A DNA stretch of 64,000 nt, from contig CM055111.1 in NCBI GenBank assembly GCA_029204225.1, forward strand, positions 48,105,594-48,169,593, given 5' to 3'. The first letter of the stretch is position 1. Every line of letters starts with the position of its first letter. The position numbers and the translations under genes were made by a program. Shown one piece after another: positions 10,719 to 23,800 of the stretch. Under the pieces are notes generated by a model. It was given only the letters and a program-made list of their open reading frames with translations, searched no databases and was not told where the DNA came from. The stretch is from Diphasiastrum complanatum (taxonomy: Eukaryota > Streptophyta > Lycopodiopsida > Lycopodiales > Lycopodiaceae).

Positions 10719-13700
10719 CTAATATTCTCGTGCATAGTGATATATTTGACGGTTTTCTACACCCAAGTTTTTGAAGTTTCCATCCTTTCTTTGTTTCAAA
10801 TATTTCCCCCAATTGATAGACCAATATTTTGGAGGATGGTCTATGTCAACTAAATCTGGGACAGGTTCAACATCAGTATCAGAACCAGGATTGAAGAAGT
10901 AAGGAACCGAGAATCTCTCCTTGTGCTGATTAACCACCACCCGATGTTCTACACTCTGATACTTATCATTTGTCCATACCTGCCAAAAAGATCATGCCAA
11001 CATAAGGCGATACTTAAGCAAGCTAATAAAAGCACACGAGAAATAAATAATATTTCATATCCATAGCTGAAGTGGTAAACCTCATCATGAAGGGCATTAT
11101 AGTAAAAGTTAGCTAGCCATGCCATTAGACCTGAATCATGCAGCCAATATTGACAACGAAGGCATCACGCCGAGGCACCACCCGAATCCACTCCCCATCA
11201 TTTCGCTTTACCTCAAGTCCGCCAACCTCATCCTGCATCAATATTGATAAACCCCCAGAATCCTTGTGCCTACTCACCCCAAGAACTAGGTCTGGAGCAG
11301 GGCATCTTGGGTAATAGTTCAGCTTCATGAAAGTTGTATCTTTGATGAAAAAGTCATGAAAATAAGTGGCTGGAAGGCCAAGGCTCTGTGATATAAGTTC
11401 CAAAAGTTTGAAGGCAAGGCCGCGAAGTGCTGCTGCCCATCTTTCGCAAGCAATTCTATCATTAAATAAACAACAATTTCAGAAGCTCTGCAGATCGTTG
11501 TCAGATAACAAACAAGAAAACATCAGCACTATAAGCCCTTACAAAGAGTTATTGCAGTGAGTAAGTTGTTACTCTATCAACACAAAATTTCTCAGCACCA
11601 CAGAAGCTCTACTTAAAGAGACGTGACGTGGCACAAAATTCCTCAAAAATAGCATAAAAGATGATTAGATGCTCATACAAGATGAGCTCTAAATTTCCAA
11701 TGACATAAACTAATTATTTATAGGTTTTTGAGCTCCTAAAATTCATCTCTAGTTGTGCTCATTAATGTGCATGTTTATGTTTTCTTCAATACTATAGAGC
11801 ACAAGAAAAGAGATGTTTGTTAATTTATACACAAAGAGAAATCTTAATCTATAATAGCCCTTGGAATGAATTGCAGATCATGTTTTCCATTCCTAGGACA
11901 ATCATGTTAAAAAATATCTCACTTTAGGCTACACTTGACCAAACTTTAGGCCCCTCACATATAGCGACTTTAATCCAAACTTTAGGCTACACTTGACCAG
12001 ACTTTTGACCCCTCACATATAGCGACGGTATCAGGCCGTAAGTCTATGATATGTATGTTACGTAAGACATTATCTTACAATAAATATTCAGTAGCAGCAT
12101 CATTATTTATTGATATGAGATGAACTTTTCTATTTAATGAGTAAGTTATCCAAAGTTTCTTTGGTCTCAAGTTAGAGCCTCCCCTTGGAAACCAAAAAGC
12201 ATTTAATGAGTAAGTTAGGGCCCAAGTGAAACAAATATTAAGTCTGATAGGTCGTACCCTTTAAGGACCACACATAAGGTCTTGGGCAAAGCACTTAAAT
12301 TTGTTCATTGGTAGAACATATGGTGTGGCCTATTGGGCCACACTAAGCACTTGATTAGGATAAGGTCGCTTTAGCCTTATTAGTTTCCATTCATTACTGT
12401 GACAATTGAAGACATGGCTGAATGAGCAATGGCATAGAGCAACAACACGTACACAGAGAACGAAGCTACAACATTATTGCTGGTCGAAATTGCCTGTAAG
12501 CAAGCAGGTCAATCCTTCAAAACTACGTACAACAATAAGTATCAAGCTTCTTCTGTGGAGAAAGGATCCCATCAGTTATGCAGATCCAGATCTTTCTTGC
12601 TAAAAATGATGCACTTTTCCACTTCCACCTTATCGAGCAAGGCCTTTTCATGACCTCCTTGCAACATCCCATCTTCATTCTTCCTGTCTCTCCACCTTCA
12701 CCATTTGCGTTTGCTGCTCCACATTTGCTGAAGCCCTGATCCCCAGCTTGCTGCTATTGATCTCCCGATCATCGTGTACCACCTGTCAGAAACTTCACCT
12801 CTACGGCTGCAAAGAACGAAATTGAAACAGATCCTTACCAACTAAAACTAATCTACACTTGCATTAACCTAACAGAGGGCTTCGCCCGAATCATACGAGC
12901 TAAAATGGTAGTTTGTAATCTCAAGATACTGGCCCAGTGTGAGGAGGAGAGATCGGTACAACATGTCTCTGATGCATATAAGGCTGTGGGGGTGACAATG
13001 GTATCAAAAAGTCTACACTTTAAGCACCCTGAATGGACTTTCGGAAGCAAAAACGCTCTCGCTGAACAAGGGAGGCATGTGTATTCCCAAGTCAAGTTGT
13101 AGCTAGCTGCTTGTCGCATGTTGAATGTAGGACCAGAGAAAAGTATCCCCAAGTAAGTGCGTGAAGAGACCACCGCGAGAATGAGCTCTTGGTGCTGCAT
13201 GAAAGCTCTAGAAGTGTTGAAGACCGTAACCTTGATCTTCACAATGCTCACCCCCAAGCCCCATCAAGTACAAAAGACCTGTAAGCAATCCAACTGCCTT
13301 TTTTGTGACCCCTCTCTAGTTGGGGAGACTAGTACCACATCATCGACATAAAGAAGAATGAAAATCAGAATATCGCCAAGTCTACAACCAGATTCGTTGC
13401 ATTGTGAGATGACTCTCTCCAACTCATCAATGTATAATCCAAAAAGAACTGCTGAAAGAGAACAACCTTGCTTCACCCCAATGGTGCTCCAAATGTGCTC
13501 AGAAATACCACTGCCATGTCGGAAACCTTTGAATTGATCAATCTGCCAGGTGGAGAAGAGTTCTATGGATTTGCATGGGGTGTATGGAATTTAGTTATTT
13601 CATATATTTTGCATGACTAGTGGAGCATGGAACCCTAATGTAGAGAATTTTCTTTGCGAGCTACTACAACTATAAATAGGCTAGTATCGATTCATTATGT

Positions 13701-16249
13701 ATCTCTCATTCTTGGTGTTGAATTGGAGAGAAGGGATTACACTACAATTGGCACTTAGCGAATAAATTTCTATGAGATTAGTAGTGAGTTTTTTACTTGA
13801 ATAATACTCATCATGCCATTAAAAAATTAACGTATCAAATGTATGCTTTTAGTGTTACAAACTCAGTAAATGTCCATTGTAAAGTCAACAATAAAAAAGA
13901 ACTCAAACGATATGCAAACATGGATTAACAAAGAAAAAGCTTGATTGCAAGAATAGGGTTCATTAAAAAATCAAGCAATTTTCAACAATCTCTATGGATA
14001 AACACATGGCCAACACTTGCACAATCAATCTAATGTTGGTAGGGGAAGCTTCGATATCCTACATCCAACACGATGGGAGAATCTTAAAAGGAATTCATGA
14101 GTTAACATTCAACATTTACAATTTCACAATTTAGCATTTACATTTTCATAGTGTCTCATCAAGATTATGTGGTCTTCAAGATACATTTTTGTAAGGTCTA
14201 CCAACTCAACCAATGTGTGTGATATTTGTCTAAGACCTACAAAAGAATGAATGAATCAATAAGTAGTCCATATCAAACAATGACTAGAATCATGAATCAA
14301 AATCACAATGATTGCTTATCAGTCATATGAGAAGAAGAGCTGACAACAGAGGCGAAAGAGATGGGAAGGGGAAGGAGCCCAACAGAGAGGTGTTAGGAAT
14401 TAGCCATTTTCCGTTACCCAGTTGTATCCCACCCAATCGATATTTTCCAATAATCTAGTGTTTTCTGTTACTCCTCCCTAATCCTCCTCTGCTATGGCCC
14501 ATCCTGATCTCTATCACTTGCTCTCCCTAACCCAATCACCACTTTTAACCCGTATTAAGAATTTACAAGCCCAACGTGTTCACGCTAAGGCAAGCATATA
14601 AGTACATGATAGGCCATATCAAGTGAGAGAACATGTGAAATTGAAACTCTTGATATGATATTCCTAATTGTTCCCCCCATCATTTGCAAACTTGGCAAAT
14701 GCCAAAAACGTTTGTTGCTATGTTTGCCAACATGGGGGGAGGGCACAGAGTTGGAATGCGTTTGTTGGCACTATGTCAAGGATTGTTTGCCCTGATCCAC
14801 ATATCCCTTGGGTTGGTACAAGAACACCTCGTTCACCTTGCCATCAGGTTGAGGCTTTTGTAACCTTTTGCTACTAGTGTGGCCTTCCATTCCCACTAGC
14901 TCTATATCTCGTTTTGAATATCCATTGTATCTAATGATCTTCGTTTCCAATGAGTATCCATGTTCATTTTTTTATGAGTGAATTGTACACAATTTCCATT
15001 GCTTGTTTCCACTTAGTCTATGTTTTCACTTGCTAATTTGTGCAATTCATCTAAATAGGTCCATAATGCAAACTCTCTAACCTTAAATGAGGCCTTCTAG
15101 TGACAAAAAATATTCAGAGCCTCCTAGTGAAGAAGTATGCATTGGGTCACATAAGCCTTAATGGATTATTTTCAAAATATCTTTAACTCTAGGTGTTTTC
15201 CTTTTTCACATCTTGATCTTGGGTGTATTTTTATATATATGCAACTTCAAAAATCTTTGACTTAGAGGATGCATTATAATTTAATCCTTCAATTCAGTTA
15301 TTTCCTTTTTAAAAACTAATGACCTGAACATCACGCTGTCCCAATCTTTATGCCACAAGCCATTCTTGTGATCTTGTTCCTTTTCAATACTCATTGCTTT
15401 TGGCTTAACAAGATAATCATGGCTTAGCTTATATAGGTAGCCATCTCTAACCTCTAGTCATTCACCACAGTACATATTTATTGACGTAAAAACAATTTAT
15501 AAGCCCATGAACATGTACAGCGTTATTGACATTCTTAATGCTACCAATAATGAGCTTAATTTCAATAGTACCTTCTCCTTGAATTTGATGTGAGCTGTTG
15601 TCTCCAAGAACATAATTCTTCAGTAAGAAAATAGTAAGATCTTCGTTATCTACTAAAATTAATTGCCTGTTGTAATTTCTTATGAAAACAGAACAAAAGA
15701 TGATTGCAGGAAGGAACGAAACTAGACCTGAATTCAGGAAAATTGTGAGGCCACACGTTCTCGAACACTTTCACTTGTTTGCTGCCACTGCCCTCCAAAT
15801 CCAAGGGCAGCTCCAAGCTCCCCCTAGGCACAAACTCAAACACCTCCTTCCAATCCCTCACGTTCTTGGTCAGTTCTGTGTCATTGAATCCCAGCGGACA
15901 AGCAGCAGTGCGTTGCACCTTCTTCTTTTCTTGCAATGGCAGAGCAAAGAACTTTTTTGCCTGCACATGCACGTCGTCATAGAGATGTAAGGGGAGTGTA
16001 TGGTTGATTATCTGGAAAAATCCCCAATCCTGGCAGGCATTTCGGATTTGATCCAAGAGATGGTGCTGCAAGGCGGTGTGGTTTTGGCTCAAATCGATGA
16101 CAGGTATGTCCTGAGTAGCCGCAGCAGACAGTAGAGAATTGAAAGTATTGTTGTAATTAGGTGGAGGGAGTTGGTTGGGTCGATGCTCCGGAGGTAAGAC
16201 GAAGGCTGGATCGACGCCAAGCTCTTCTTCATCGCTCGCAGGCTTCCCC

Positions 16250-16251
<2 letters not shown>
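10719..16251 (-). CDS. 2-oxoglutarate/Fe(II)-dependent dioxygenase (plant DOXC class)
   Basis: A complete three-exon gene: exon 1 at 15728-16251, exon 2 at 11131-11455, exon 3 at 10719-10979, joined at GT/AG sites with matching phases (2 then 0) to give 369 residues, the normal size for this family. Exon 1 carries the N-terminal DIOX_N domain (IPVIDLS near residue 50, then WGFFQIINH). Exon 2 has LNYYPRCP, which includes the 2OG-contacting Tyr region, and RHKDSGG, supplying His238 and Asp240 of the iron triad. Exon 3 supplies the distal His295 (SVEHRVVVN) and the 2OG-binding R305-x-S307 (RFSVPYF). All catalytic residues are present, so the enzyme is probably functional and cytosolic. Family members hydroxylate or desaturate flavonoids, hormones, alkaloids and other small metabolites; the substrate cannot be named here. 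Intron 1 (4.27 kb) contains transposon debris. Confidence 0.92.
12849..13545 (-). pseudogene. LINE reverse-transcriptase fragment in dioxygenase intron 1
   Basis: On the minus strand KQGCSLSAVLFGLYIDELE and ILLYVDDVVLVSP are RT motifs, followed by TYLGILFSGPTF and a downstream region ending ARMIRAKPSV. Order and motifs match the LINEs at 22-25, 51-56 and 63 kb. It is truncated at both ends, carries frameshifts and has lost its (CT)n tail. It lies antisense to no gene: it shares the strand of the host gene. Confidence 0.8.
13560..15090 (-). other. Middle of dioxygenase intron 1, no feature recognised
   Basis: AT-rich, with no transposon protein motif that I could read. Probably unidentified transposon remains or unique intron sequence. 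Confidence 0.35.
15100..15600 (-). pseudogene. Copia GAG-pre-integrase/integrase remnant in dioxygenase intron 1
   Basis: Minus-strand pieces include GLWHKDWDSVMFRSL (compare the LWHKRLGH-type GAG-pre-integrase motif) and, at 15110-15164, GLCDPMHTSSLGGSEYF, which matches the DLCGPM-x-T-x-SLGGS-x-YF start of copia integrases. Many stops and frameshifts are present. It is distinct from the copia element at 7.6-9.4 kb, which is on the other strand. Confidence 0.65.

Positions 16252-16288
<37 letters not shown>
16252..16288. repeat. (CT)n tract in the presumed 5' UTR of the dioxygenase gene
   Basis: A CT dinucleotide run on the plus strand, (GA)n on the sense strand, immediately upstream of the ATG at 16251. 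GA-rich 5' leaders are common in plant genes and can bind GAGA-type factors (established knowledge; a role here is inference). Confidence 0.85.
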
Positions 16289-16290
<2 letters not shown>

Positions 16291-16336
16291 TCCTCTATAT
16301 GTTTCTTTCTTTAATAATTTAGCGTGCTATTTTAGC

Positions 16337-16344
16337 ATATATAT
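16337..16344 (-). promoter_or_regulatory. Possible TATA element of the dioxygenase gene
   Basis: ATATATAT lies about 85 bp upstream of the start codon in AT-rich DNA. The position is plausible, but similar words are frequent in this region. Confidence 0.25.
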
Positions 16345-16359
16345 TGTTCAATGAATCTC

Positions 16360-17150
16360 ATGCAATAACCACAATGTCCTAAGATCCTCTAATTTGGCTT
16401 ATATTCTTGGGAGGAGGTAGTTGTGCTATTTCTTTTACCTTCTCTTGGTCTACCATAATCCTCTTCATTGAAACAATATGCCCTAATAATTTTCCGTGCT
16501 TACTCAGAAAACACGTTTATTTAGATCTAGGGATCACATGTCCACTACATCATTCACAACATTTTCTTAATGGGATCATGTGAGACTCATTACAAATGAA
16601 AACACTAAAATCACCAAGAAAATTTTTCATGGACTCCTCCAAGTAATTTCCAAAAGCTTCAACTACAATACATTGAAATGAAACAAATGGCATAAATTTG
16701 TAAGTGTAGACATCCCAACCAATATTGAAAGCACTCCTATCTTCAAGTGTTGTATATACTTGATTATACCCACTAAATCCATTTCATTAAACAATACATT
16801 TCATATCCGCCCTCATCTAACAATGTGAAGGGTAGTTATTCTTTGTTGATGATTTGATTTTCCAATAGTCCACACATTCTCAATTTCTCATTCTTTTTGG
16901 GCACTATGACTATAGGAGATATCCTTAGTTAGTCCTTTATATATGAATTCAATGTCTAGTAATTTTTGTATTTCAACTTTGAGTACCAAAGAATATTTTT
17001 TATTTAGTCTTTATGGTCTTTGCCTTTAGATTCAGCACCTAACAATAACCCTATTACATGAATACACGTATCTAAAAGTATTCTTTTAAGGTCTTTGGAG
17101 CTCCAAGCAAATATATCACTAAATTTTTGGAGGTGTTATTGTAAGTAGAT
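16360..17150 (-). pseudogene. Decayed Ty3/gypsy reverse transcriptase
   Basis: Reading the minus strand gives, in order, FSDIFAWSSKDLK (17.1 kb), degraded versions of the D-G-FSGYNQ block, DVYTYKFMPF, a degraded catalytic block, and LGHIVSMKRIMVDQEKVKEI with QLPPPKNISQIR at 16.37-16.45 kb. This order is that of gypsy RT thumb and linker regions. It has numerous stops and no intact frame. Confidence 0.65.
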
Positions 17151-18710
17151 TTTGTCACTCTATGAAAGTACTGAACCTACAATTTTTTTTTTTTATGTTT
17201 CTTTTCCTAGATTTAATTATGTTAGTAGAAGATTGAGAATATTATGGATTCACTCGATGTTTCTCATATCTCCCAATATGTGCAGGTCTTGAAGCTATTC
17301 CTAAATTTTCCACAACAAATTCTCAAAAAATGGTGGGTAACTTGCTATCTCATTTTGTACTTATCTTCTACTCTTTAACTCTTCTTTCTTGGTCTTGTGC
17401 ATCAAGCTCACTATGTAATATCATAATACATTGCACATCAATAATGTTAATTTGTGCTAGATATTAACCAAACGATTAACTCCATATCATTATCTATTTC
17501 TTGACATCAACCTTCAACCTTCTTTATTGAATTCTAGAGTTGAGCTCTTATTATAAGGATCTTCATTTTTCTCATCATTTATTTTCTTTTGATTATTGTT
17601 CTTTTCAACTTCTTGGAGTATTAGATCAACTTGGGGATTATGAGTTTGATAATCACTTGTGGTTTGAATAGGAGTCCGCACTATAGCATCTTCTTGTTCA
17701 TCTTTTGTAGATGTAGCACTAATTTTTGTTATCATGTTCTTCATTGAAGTTGGAGCTAGTAGTCATCCTTACTTTAGATGCCCTTATGATTTTGCCTTTT
17801 TCCAATCACAATACACTTTAGCTTGTTTGAGCCAAAGGTAACAAGGAATAAGGAGTATTGTGGAATGCATCTTCCGCTCCCTCCCTCAACAAGCCTGTGG
17901 TAGAAACTTTTGCCTCCCCTTCACATTTCATAATAGGAAATTAGTTTGATTGTTCTATGTGAGCTGATAATCACAAGTCAATTCATTATCATAGTGTTTA
18001 TCTCCTGTCAAACATCATACTTAGGCATCTGAGTTAATCATGATGAATGTGAACAAAATAGGCATCTATGACAGCCATGCATTATTCATTCTAGTATGTT
18101 GACATCAATGATGGAAATCAGATGATTTTGATTTAGAGAAGTATGAAACAAGCATGCAATACACAATCACCACCATCTACAAAAAATACAATAAAGTCCC
18201 ACAAGTACATATAGTAAATGAATCCGTAGATTGAAGCTACTTGGAAGTGTACATCAAATCATCAAATCTTGAATGAAAAATATGCTTTTCTTTAGTACTA
18301 TGCCAATTGTGTTTCTGTTACCTTGGATTTCTTCAAGTTAATTTCCCATTGTCAAAGTTTGATTGTCAATGATAAGGCCCATCAATCGTGATTTAACTTT
18401 CTACATGTGATCTAAAATTTCTTGCATCTCTCCAGGAGCAAACTATGAGACGTATTAAAATATGTTAAAAGCATGTCTAATTGAGAAAGTGTATCCACCT
18501 TTAACAAAGGTTGCTTTGAACAAAAGCCTTTGTATACATAACTTACACCTTGATTGGTACATGATGTTAAGCAAAAGAATTTGTCCTAAGTTACAATACT
18601 GGATTGTTCAATAGAGATATTGATAAATCTCTCAAATGTATCAACCTAATCAGTTAGTTAACCAATCTTTTGCAACAACTTATGGATTTAGAATGCTTAC
18701 CACAAGCCTA

Positions 18711-18712
<2 letters not shown>
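17150..18712. other. Intergenic, no gene supported
   Basis: A short open frame at 17514-17744 (minus, Asn/Lys-rich) has no recognisable features. The left part may extend the gypsy remnant. Nothing else stood out. Confidence 0.35.

Positions 18713-18763
<51 letters not shown>
18713..18763. repeat. (CT)n microsatellite
   Basis: Pure CT run preceded by AGCCTACACTCTC. Almost the same lead-in (AGCCTACATTCTC) precedes the next CT run at 18977, so the roughly 260 bp between them may be an insertion or duplication. Confidence 0.9.
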
Positions 18764-18765
<2 letters not shown>

Positions 18766-18973
18766 CATATCGCTACTGTCGTCTTTTTCTCTAAAAAATT
18801 TGAGATTTTGCTATGATCCTAGAACATTCTTTGTCTAGAACATTCTATGTTCTCCAAGTTGCATGTCAACTACTCACGTGAACTGCTCGTCGCTCGTCAG
18901 TTGCCATAGATGAAGTTTTAGGGCACACATGGCCCAATCAAAATTCCAGAATCAGTTTTTTTACAACAGCCTA

Positions 18974-18976
<3 letters not shown>

Positions 18977-19061
<85 letters not shown>
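18977..19061. repeat. (CT)n microsatellite abutting a truncated LINE
   Basis: About 85 bp of pure CT, followed directly by LINE sequence that starts in the middle of the ORF2 C-terminal region. Confidence 0.9.
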
Positions 19062-19062
<1 letters not shown>

Positions 19063-19640
19063 GTATATTATGAGATCAGAGGATGATATTATTGTTTATA
19101 CAGAGATACTCCTCTCACACTGAGATCCTTCCTCAAGTATCCAGACCCCAGATGTTTAGGTCTTCTTTTGAGAGAAATGTATACTCTACGAGCTTCACTT
19201 TTACCTACGCTCTCAGATACGGATCACAGTCAAGCTAATATTACCCAGTTCTTCCAGTCTTCCAGAAGCGAGACAGAGAGGATATTTTAGTTGAGGATTT
19301 TGAAGTCCATGCTTGAAGATCGAAGACACAGAGAGTTTCACACGTCTCTGCTAGATCCAGTGCTACCCGGTCTTCACGTGTTTCCCGCCAGCTTACATCA
19401 CGCTCCACTACTGCCATCACTCATTACTTTCAGCTCACTCATAGCTAATCTCCTCCGCAGAGCAGGCAGTTAAGCTCTTGCATTGTACCCTCACAAGCTG
19501 GTGGTCAAGCTTTGATACTCTTTCTTAGAGATAGAGAGATAGATACACTAGTACGTTTCTTTTCATTAGTAAATAAGTCCGTATGCGGACAATGCTTCTC
19601 ACGCTTGTACTCTCTTTTTTGTCTTATGTACCTTTTGCCC
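19062..19640 (+). mobile_element. 5'-truncated LINE 3' end
   Basis: The sequence is collinear with 55.48-55.99 kb: both hold the block around TCTTTTGAGAGAAATGTATA (here) or its near match, encoding LLLREMYTLRASLLP, and both end in TATGTACCTTT. The copy starts at a PVYYEIRG-type region right after (CT)n and has lost the distal hairpin and tail. Confidence 0.75.
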
Positions 19641-19905
19641 TCTGCCAAGCAGTGATCTCTGAAGAACCTTATATCAGTGTATATAGTATCTAATATACTT
19701 ATTACTCAACCCCATTTAGCATACCATTCTTTTTGTCAATGCAAGAGCAGAACTAATCTCAGATCAATCTTAGGTGGAAATTTTAGCATGTAGAATTAAT
19801 GTTTGAATTTCACAAATGTCAATTCAGGTTTAAAATCCACTCTCTTTCGGATAACATTACATTTTTCCTAAGATGATGGCAATTTACTGTAAGCTAGAAT
19901 TCTAC

Positions 19906-19911
<6 letters not shown>

Positions 19912-19970
<59 letters not shown>
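19912..19970. repeat. (GA)n microsatellite
   Basis: Pure GA run about 350 bp downstream of the stop codon of the ankyrin-TPR gene. Confidence 0.9.
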
Positions 19971-19972
<2 letters not shown>

Positions 19973-20320
19973 AGACTACAAACTCTCAAGTCTAAAGTTT
20001 TAAGTGATGTTCGCTTTGTGCCCGCGATTACGCTGGGCCCGAAAACTCACTGCTTCATTGCATGGCTCATTTTGTACTACCTTTAGAGGTAGCAACAAAT
20101 CTAGCAATACCAGGTAATTTGATAAAGAAAGGTTTAAATTTTCAAAACACTGGCAATTGTATAATAGTTTTGCATTTCGGTCCCAAAAATGTATCAGCCC
20201 AAAGAGGAGCAAACACTGGGATGAAAACTTCACAAACTGGACATTGAATGCAGTCACAAGAAAATACACAGCTTATCCAACTATTCAGGAACCCAAAACC
20301 ACTTTAAATATCATAAAGAA

Positions 20321-20768
20321 TCAAGTCACTTGAGACTTTTCTTGCTTATAGTGTTGTCTTCCAGCTTCTACCGCTTCCCTGTCCAGAACACTAGGATTCA
20401 GCTACCTATATTATTTCAGAAATAAAAAATGAAATCTTGCATGACAAAATGTTCAAAATGATGACCTACTGACCTCTCCTCCCTAAAAGACTTTACAAAA
20501 TTCGTTAGACTGTTAACAGTAGAACAAGTTTTATTTTGCAAAAGAATGATTTATGCCATTGTCGAGAGTCTCCTAAGTTGAAGTCAAATACCTGAAAGCA
20601 TTCACAAGCTCCCTGTTTTCTGGATCACACTTCACCCCCTGGTAGAAAGCATCTGCTGCCTCTTCATATCGCTGGCATGCCACAAGGTTTTTGCTAAGAG
20701 AGAGAGAGAGAATGAACTTATTACCATCTATTGAGACAAATGGTCTACAGGAACAATCAATAACTCAT

Positions 20769-20846
<78 letters not shown>

Positions 20847-23800
20847 CAAGTAGACGAAGTGCAGCACCTTCACGGTACCATACTTTAGACCAAGTTGGAT
20901 TTGATTCTCTAGCAGCTTTTGCATCGGCCAGAGCATGGACGGCCTGGCCAAGTTTTATCCAGCATAAGCTACGGTTGGACAGCACTTTTACATTTTTGGG
21001 ATCAAAATCAAGTGCCTGCAACCATTACCCCAATGCATAAGTAAAACTAAATGCCAGCTTCTTTTCACCTGTAGCATGCAGCCATTAAGCAATCTCGAAT
21101 TAACATTAGTGCTAGAGCTGGAAAATGATAAAAATGACACTGCTAGAACCACATGGGATACTAATGCTGAACATTACTGTTTCCAGACAGTTGATCCTTC
21201 TGCATTTGAGGGTAATGCAAAACAGCACAGGTGAGACACTGATAAACACTTTTTGACTGGCTACAAACTCTTGTTCAAAACCCCATCAAAAAACTGAAAT
21301 GAGGCTTTTTTCTTGTAATATTTTTTGGGGAGGGGAGGATTTATTAAACCAAAAATGGTACGTAAAGACTGGCAAAGTGGATACAAAGTTTCTTCATGAG
21401 GGAGTACAATGTGTCTCCACAACAGAAGAATAGCTAATACAATGTCATGAGCTAACTTTGTAGAGCAGTTAAAAAAATCTAATCAGCAATACTCATCTCA
21501 TCATTAGCCATCAGTTTGAAGAAATCTATGAACCCAGCTGGAGGAGGTACTGTGCATAGGGCTGGGTGAGTCCTAGCACGGAGGATTTTGATGAAGCTCA
21601 TGGAGTTGCAGGCATCAGCTTGAGCAGTCAAAGTCTACATTCATTATCATCTTAGTGATCCAAGTGAATGTATATTTCTCATCCTTGAATCTATGTCAAA
21701 GTCTGACCCTGCTCTCCGTTGTTGCTTGCTGAAAGTGAGTGGATGGGCTCTAGGTGAGTTTGTTTCTACGAATGGTCAATCGTCTGAGATAAGCATCTCT
21801 CAGTATATCAATGCCACAAACCTCTGATCTTCTTAGGAGAGCAGGGTGCAAAGAGTAGCACATTGCACTCAAAGTAGGCAGTAAATCTCCATTTCATCTA
21901 ATATAGCTGGAAAATGAAATGCTCCTCAGTCTCAATATTTCTAAGAGTGAAGTTGATAGAATCACCCCAGAGGCTTTGTGACAAATTGATGCCCGTATAA
22001 CATGGAAGTGTCAAGTTGTGTACGTCTCCAACCCGTGGAAATGTGCCCAAATAGAAGCCTGCTGGTTCTCCAAGGACATGAGTGTTTGATGACTCCGATG
22101 TAGCCACCTCTGTTTGTAGCATTAAGATTTTAACAAAAAAAGGCTCATATTCCAGGCATTGCAGTTCTGTAGCATTCAAATTACAGTTCTGTAAAATATG
22201 CATCTTAGTTTCCAAGGGGGACTTGAACCTGGGACTTAAGAAACTTTGGATACCAAGCTAACCGATTGAGCCAACCCTTCGATGATACAACAGAAAGAAA
22301 GAAGAAAGCTTTATTAATGTCTTTTCCATGCCAAAAGGCATATAAGACAAAAGAAGTACATGTCAAGTATGTGGTAACCATGAGAGCGTCTAAAACGTCT
22401 CCAAAGCTGTAATAAAGAAAACATCTAGTACAAACTAAGATAAGTACATAAATAAGAATGCCTCCTGTGCATAATAGCCATATGTATCCATGTCAAGATG
22501 TCAGGTCTATGTTGACGCTATAGAAGGATGTAATGTGAGCTGCAACATGAGGAAGCACTGGAGCCCGCTGACGTCGTCTATGAGCATGAACATGTATAGT
22601 GCATCTCTAGGAGATCTAGTGTGACGTGTAACTCTCATGGTCGCCTGAGGCTAGGTGGTGCGTCGTCTCTGCGTCCTAGGTCTGGGAATGTCGTCGCAAT
22701 CGCTGTCAGTCATGTCTGCATCAAAGTGCGATCTTCTTCGAGAGAAGAATGATGTAATCTGAGACTATGTGTCTGGATAAGTATGTTGAGCTGTCTGACA
22801 TAGGTCCTGTCGCAGGAGGTACATCTCACGTGTCATAAGGTCCTCCTATAAGATAAGGAACCGCAGTGTAACTGGTGACTGACAAAAAAGACAGTGATAT
22901 ATCCCTCTAATCTCATAGTAAACTGGACATATGAATAGGAAATGCTCCTCGGACTCAACCATAGATAATGAGCACAACTGGCAAAGCCACTCCTCTCGCG
23001 GGGTACTTAAAAGCGTCCGATCTCAATCGCCAATTGGCGTGAAGAAACTCAGAACTGGCCCAATAGAACCGAAGCCTGTGAGATAGTCCTGAGGTAAGAT
23101 AGTGTGGTAAAACTGGAAATCCCAATGTGTATAGCTCCAGAAAGTGTGTCCTGCAATAGTCGGGTTTGCCCCGAGCTGTCCCTCAGATATGCTCTATAAA
23201 GAAAACGTCTAATTTACTCATGGGTGCCCGATGGAAGGTCTGTGATAGAGATGCCAAGTGTATCCAGTAGCTGGGAGGCCTGAGAAAACCATGATAGTCG
23301 ATGCCCCTGGTCATAAAGGTGTCGTAACGACACAAGTGCCGTCTGTATGTATCTCTGCTCATCTGTGGGTAACATCATGATACAATGTATATATAGGATA
23401 AGCTAGAAGATGGCGGCTAGTTGTATGCGTGGAACCACAAACTTTGTCAGGATAATCTAATGTGGGACAGACGGCTTAGCCCGTATCATCCAAGATAGAA
23501 TGAGAATCTACAATTGTGAAATACTGGCCCAATCAAATGATGTAAGACGCGTACACCATACCTCTGCTGCATACAGGGCTGTGGGGGTAACGAGGGTATC
23601 AAAAAGCTGACATTTACTCGGGGCATCCCAAATAAATCACCTGAAACAGAAACGCTCTAACTGGACAAGGGAGGCATGAACCTTCCCAAGTCTGGCCGAA
23701 GTTGTCTATCACATGCCAAAAATAGGGCCTATAAAAAGCACACCAAGGTAAGTATAAGAAGATACAACCTCCAGGGGCTGTCTATCAAAGATGAGTTCCT

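Noticed and set aside
14668-14877. 69-codon plus-strand frame with several cysteines in the dioxygenase intron
   Set aside because: No spacing that fits a known zinc-binding domain, antisense to the host gene, and no homolog recalled.
18929-19123. Open frames consisting of Leu-Ser repeats across (CT)n tracts (also near 26196, 51065, 55956 and 61451)
   Set aside because: Dinucleotide repeats are open in several frames by default, and the peptides are artefacts of (CT)n.
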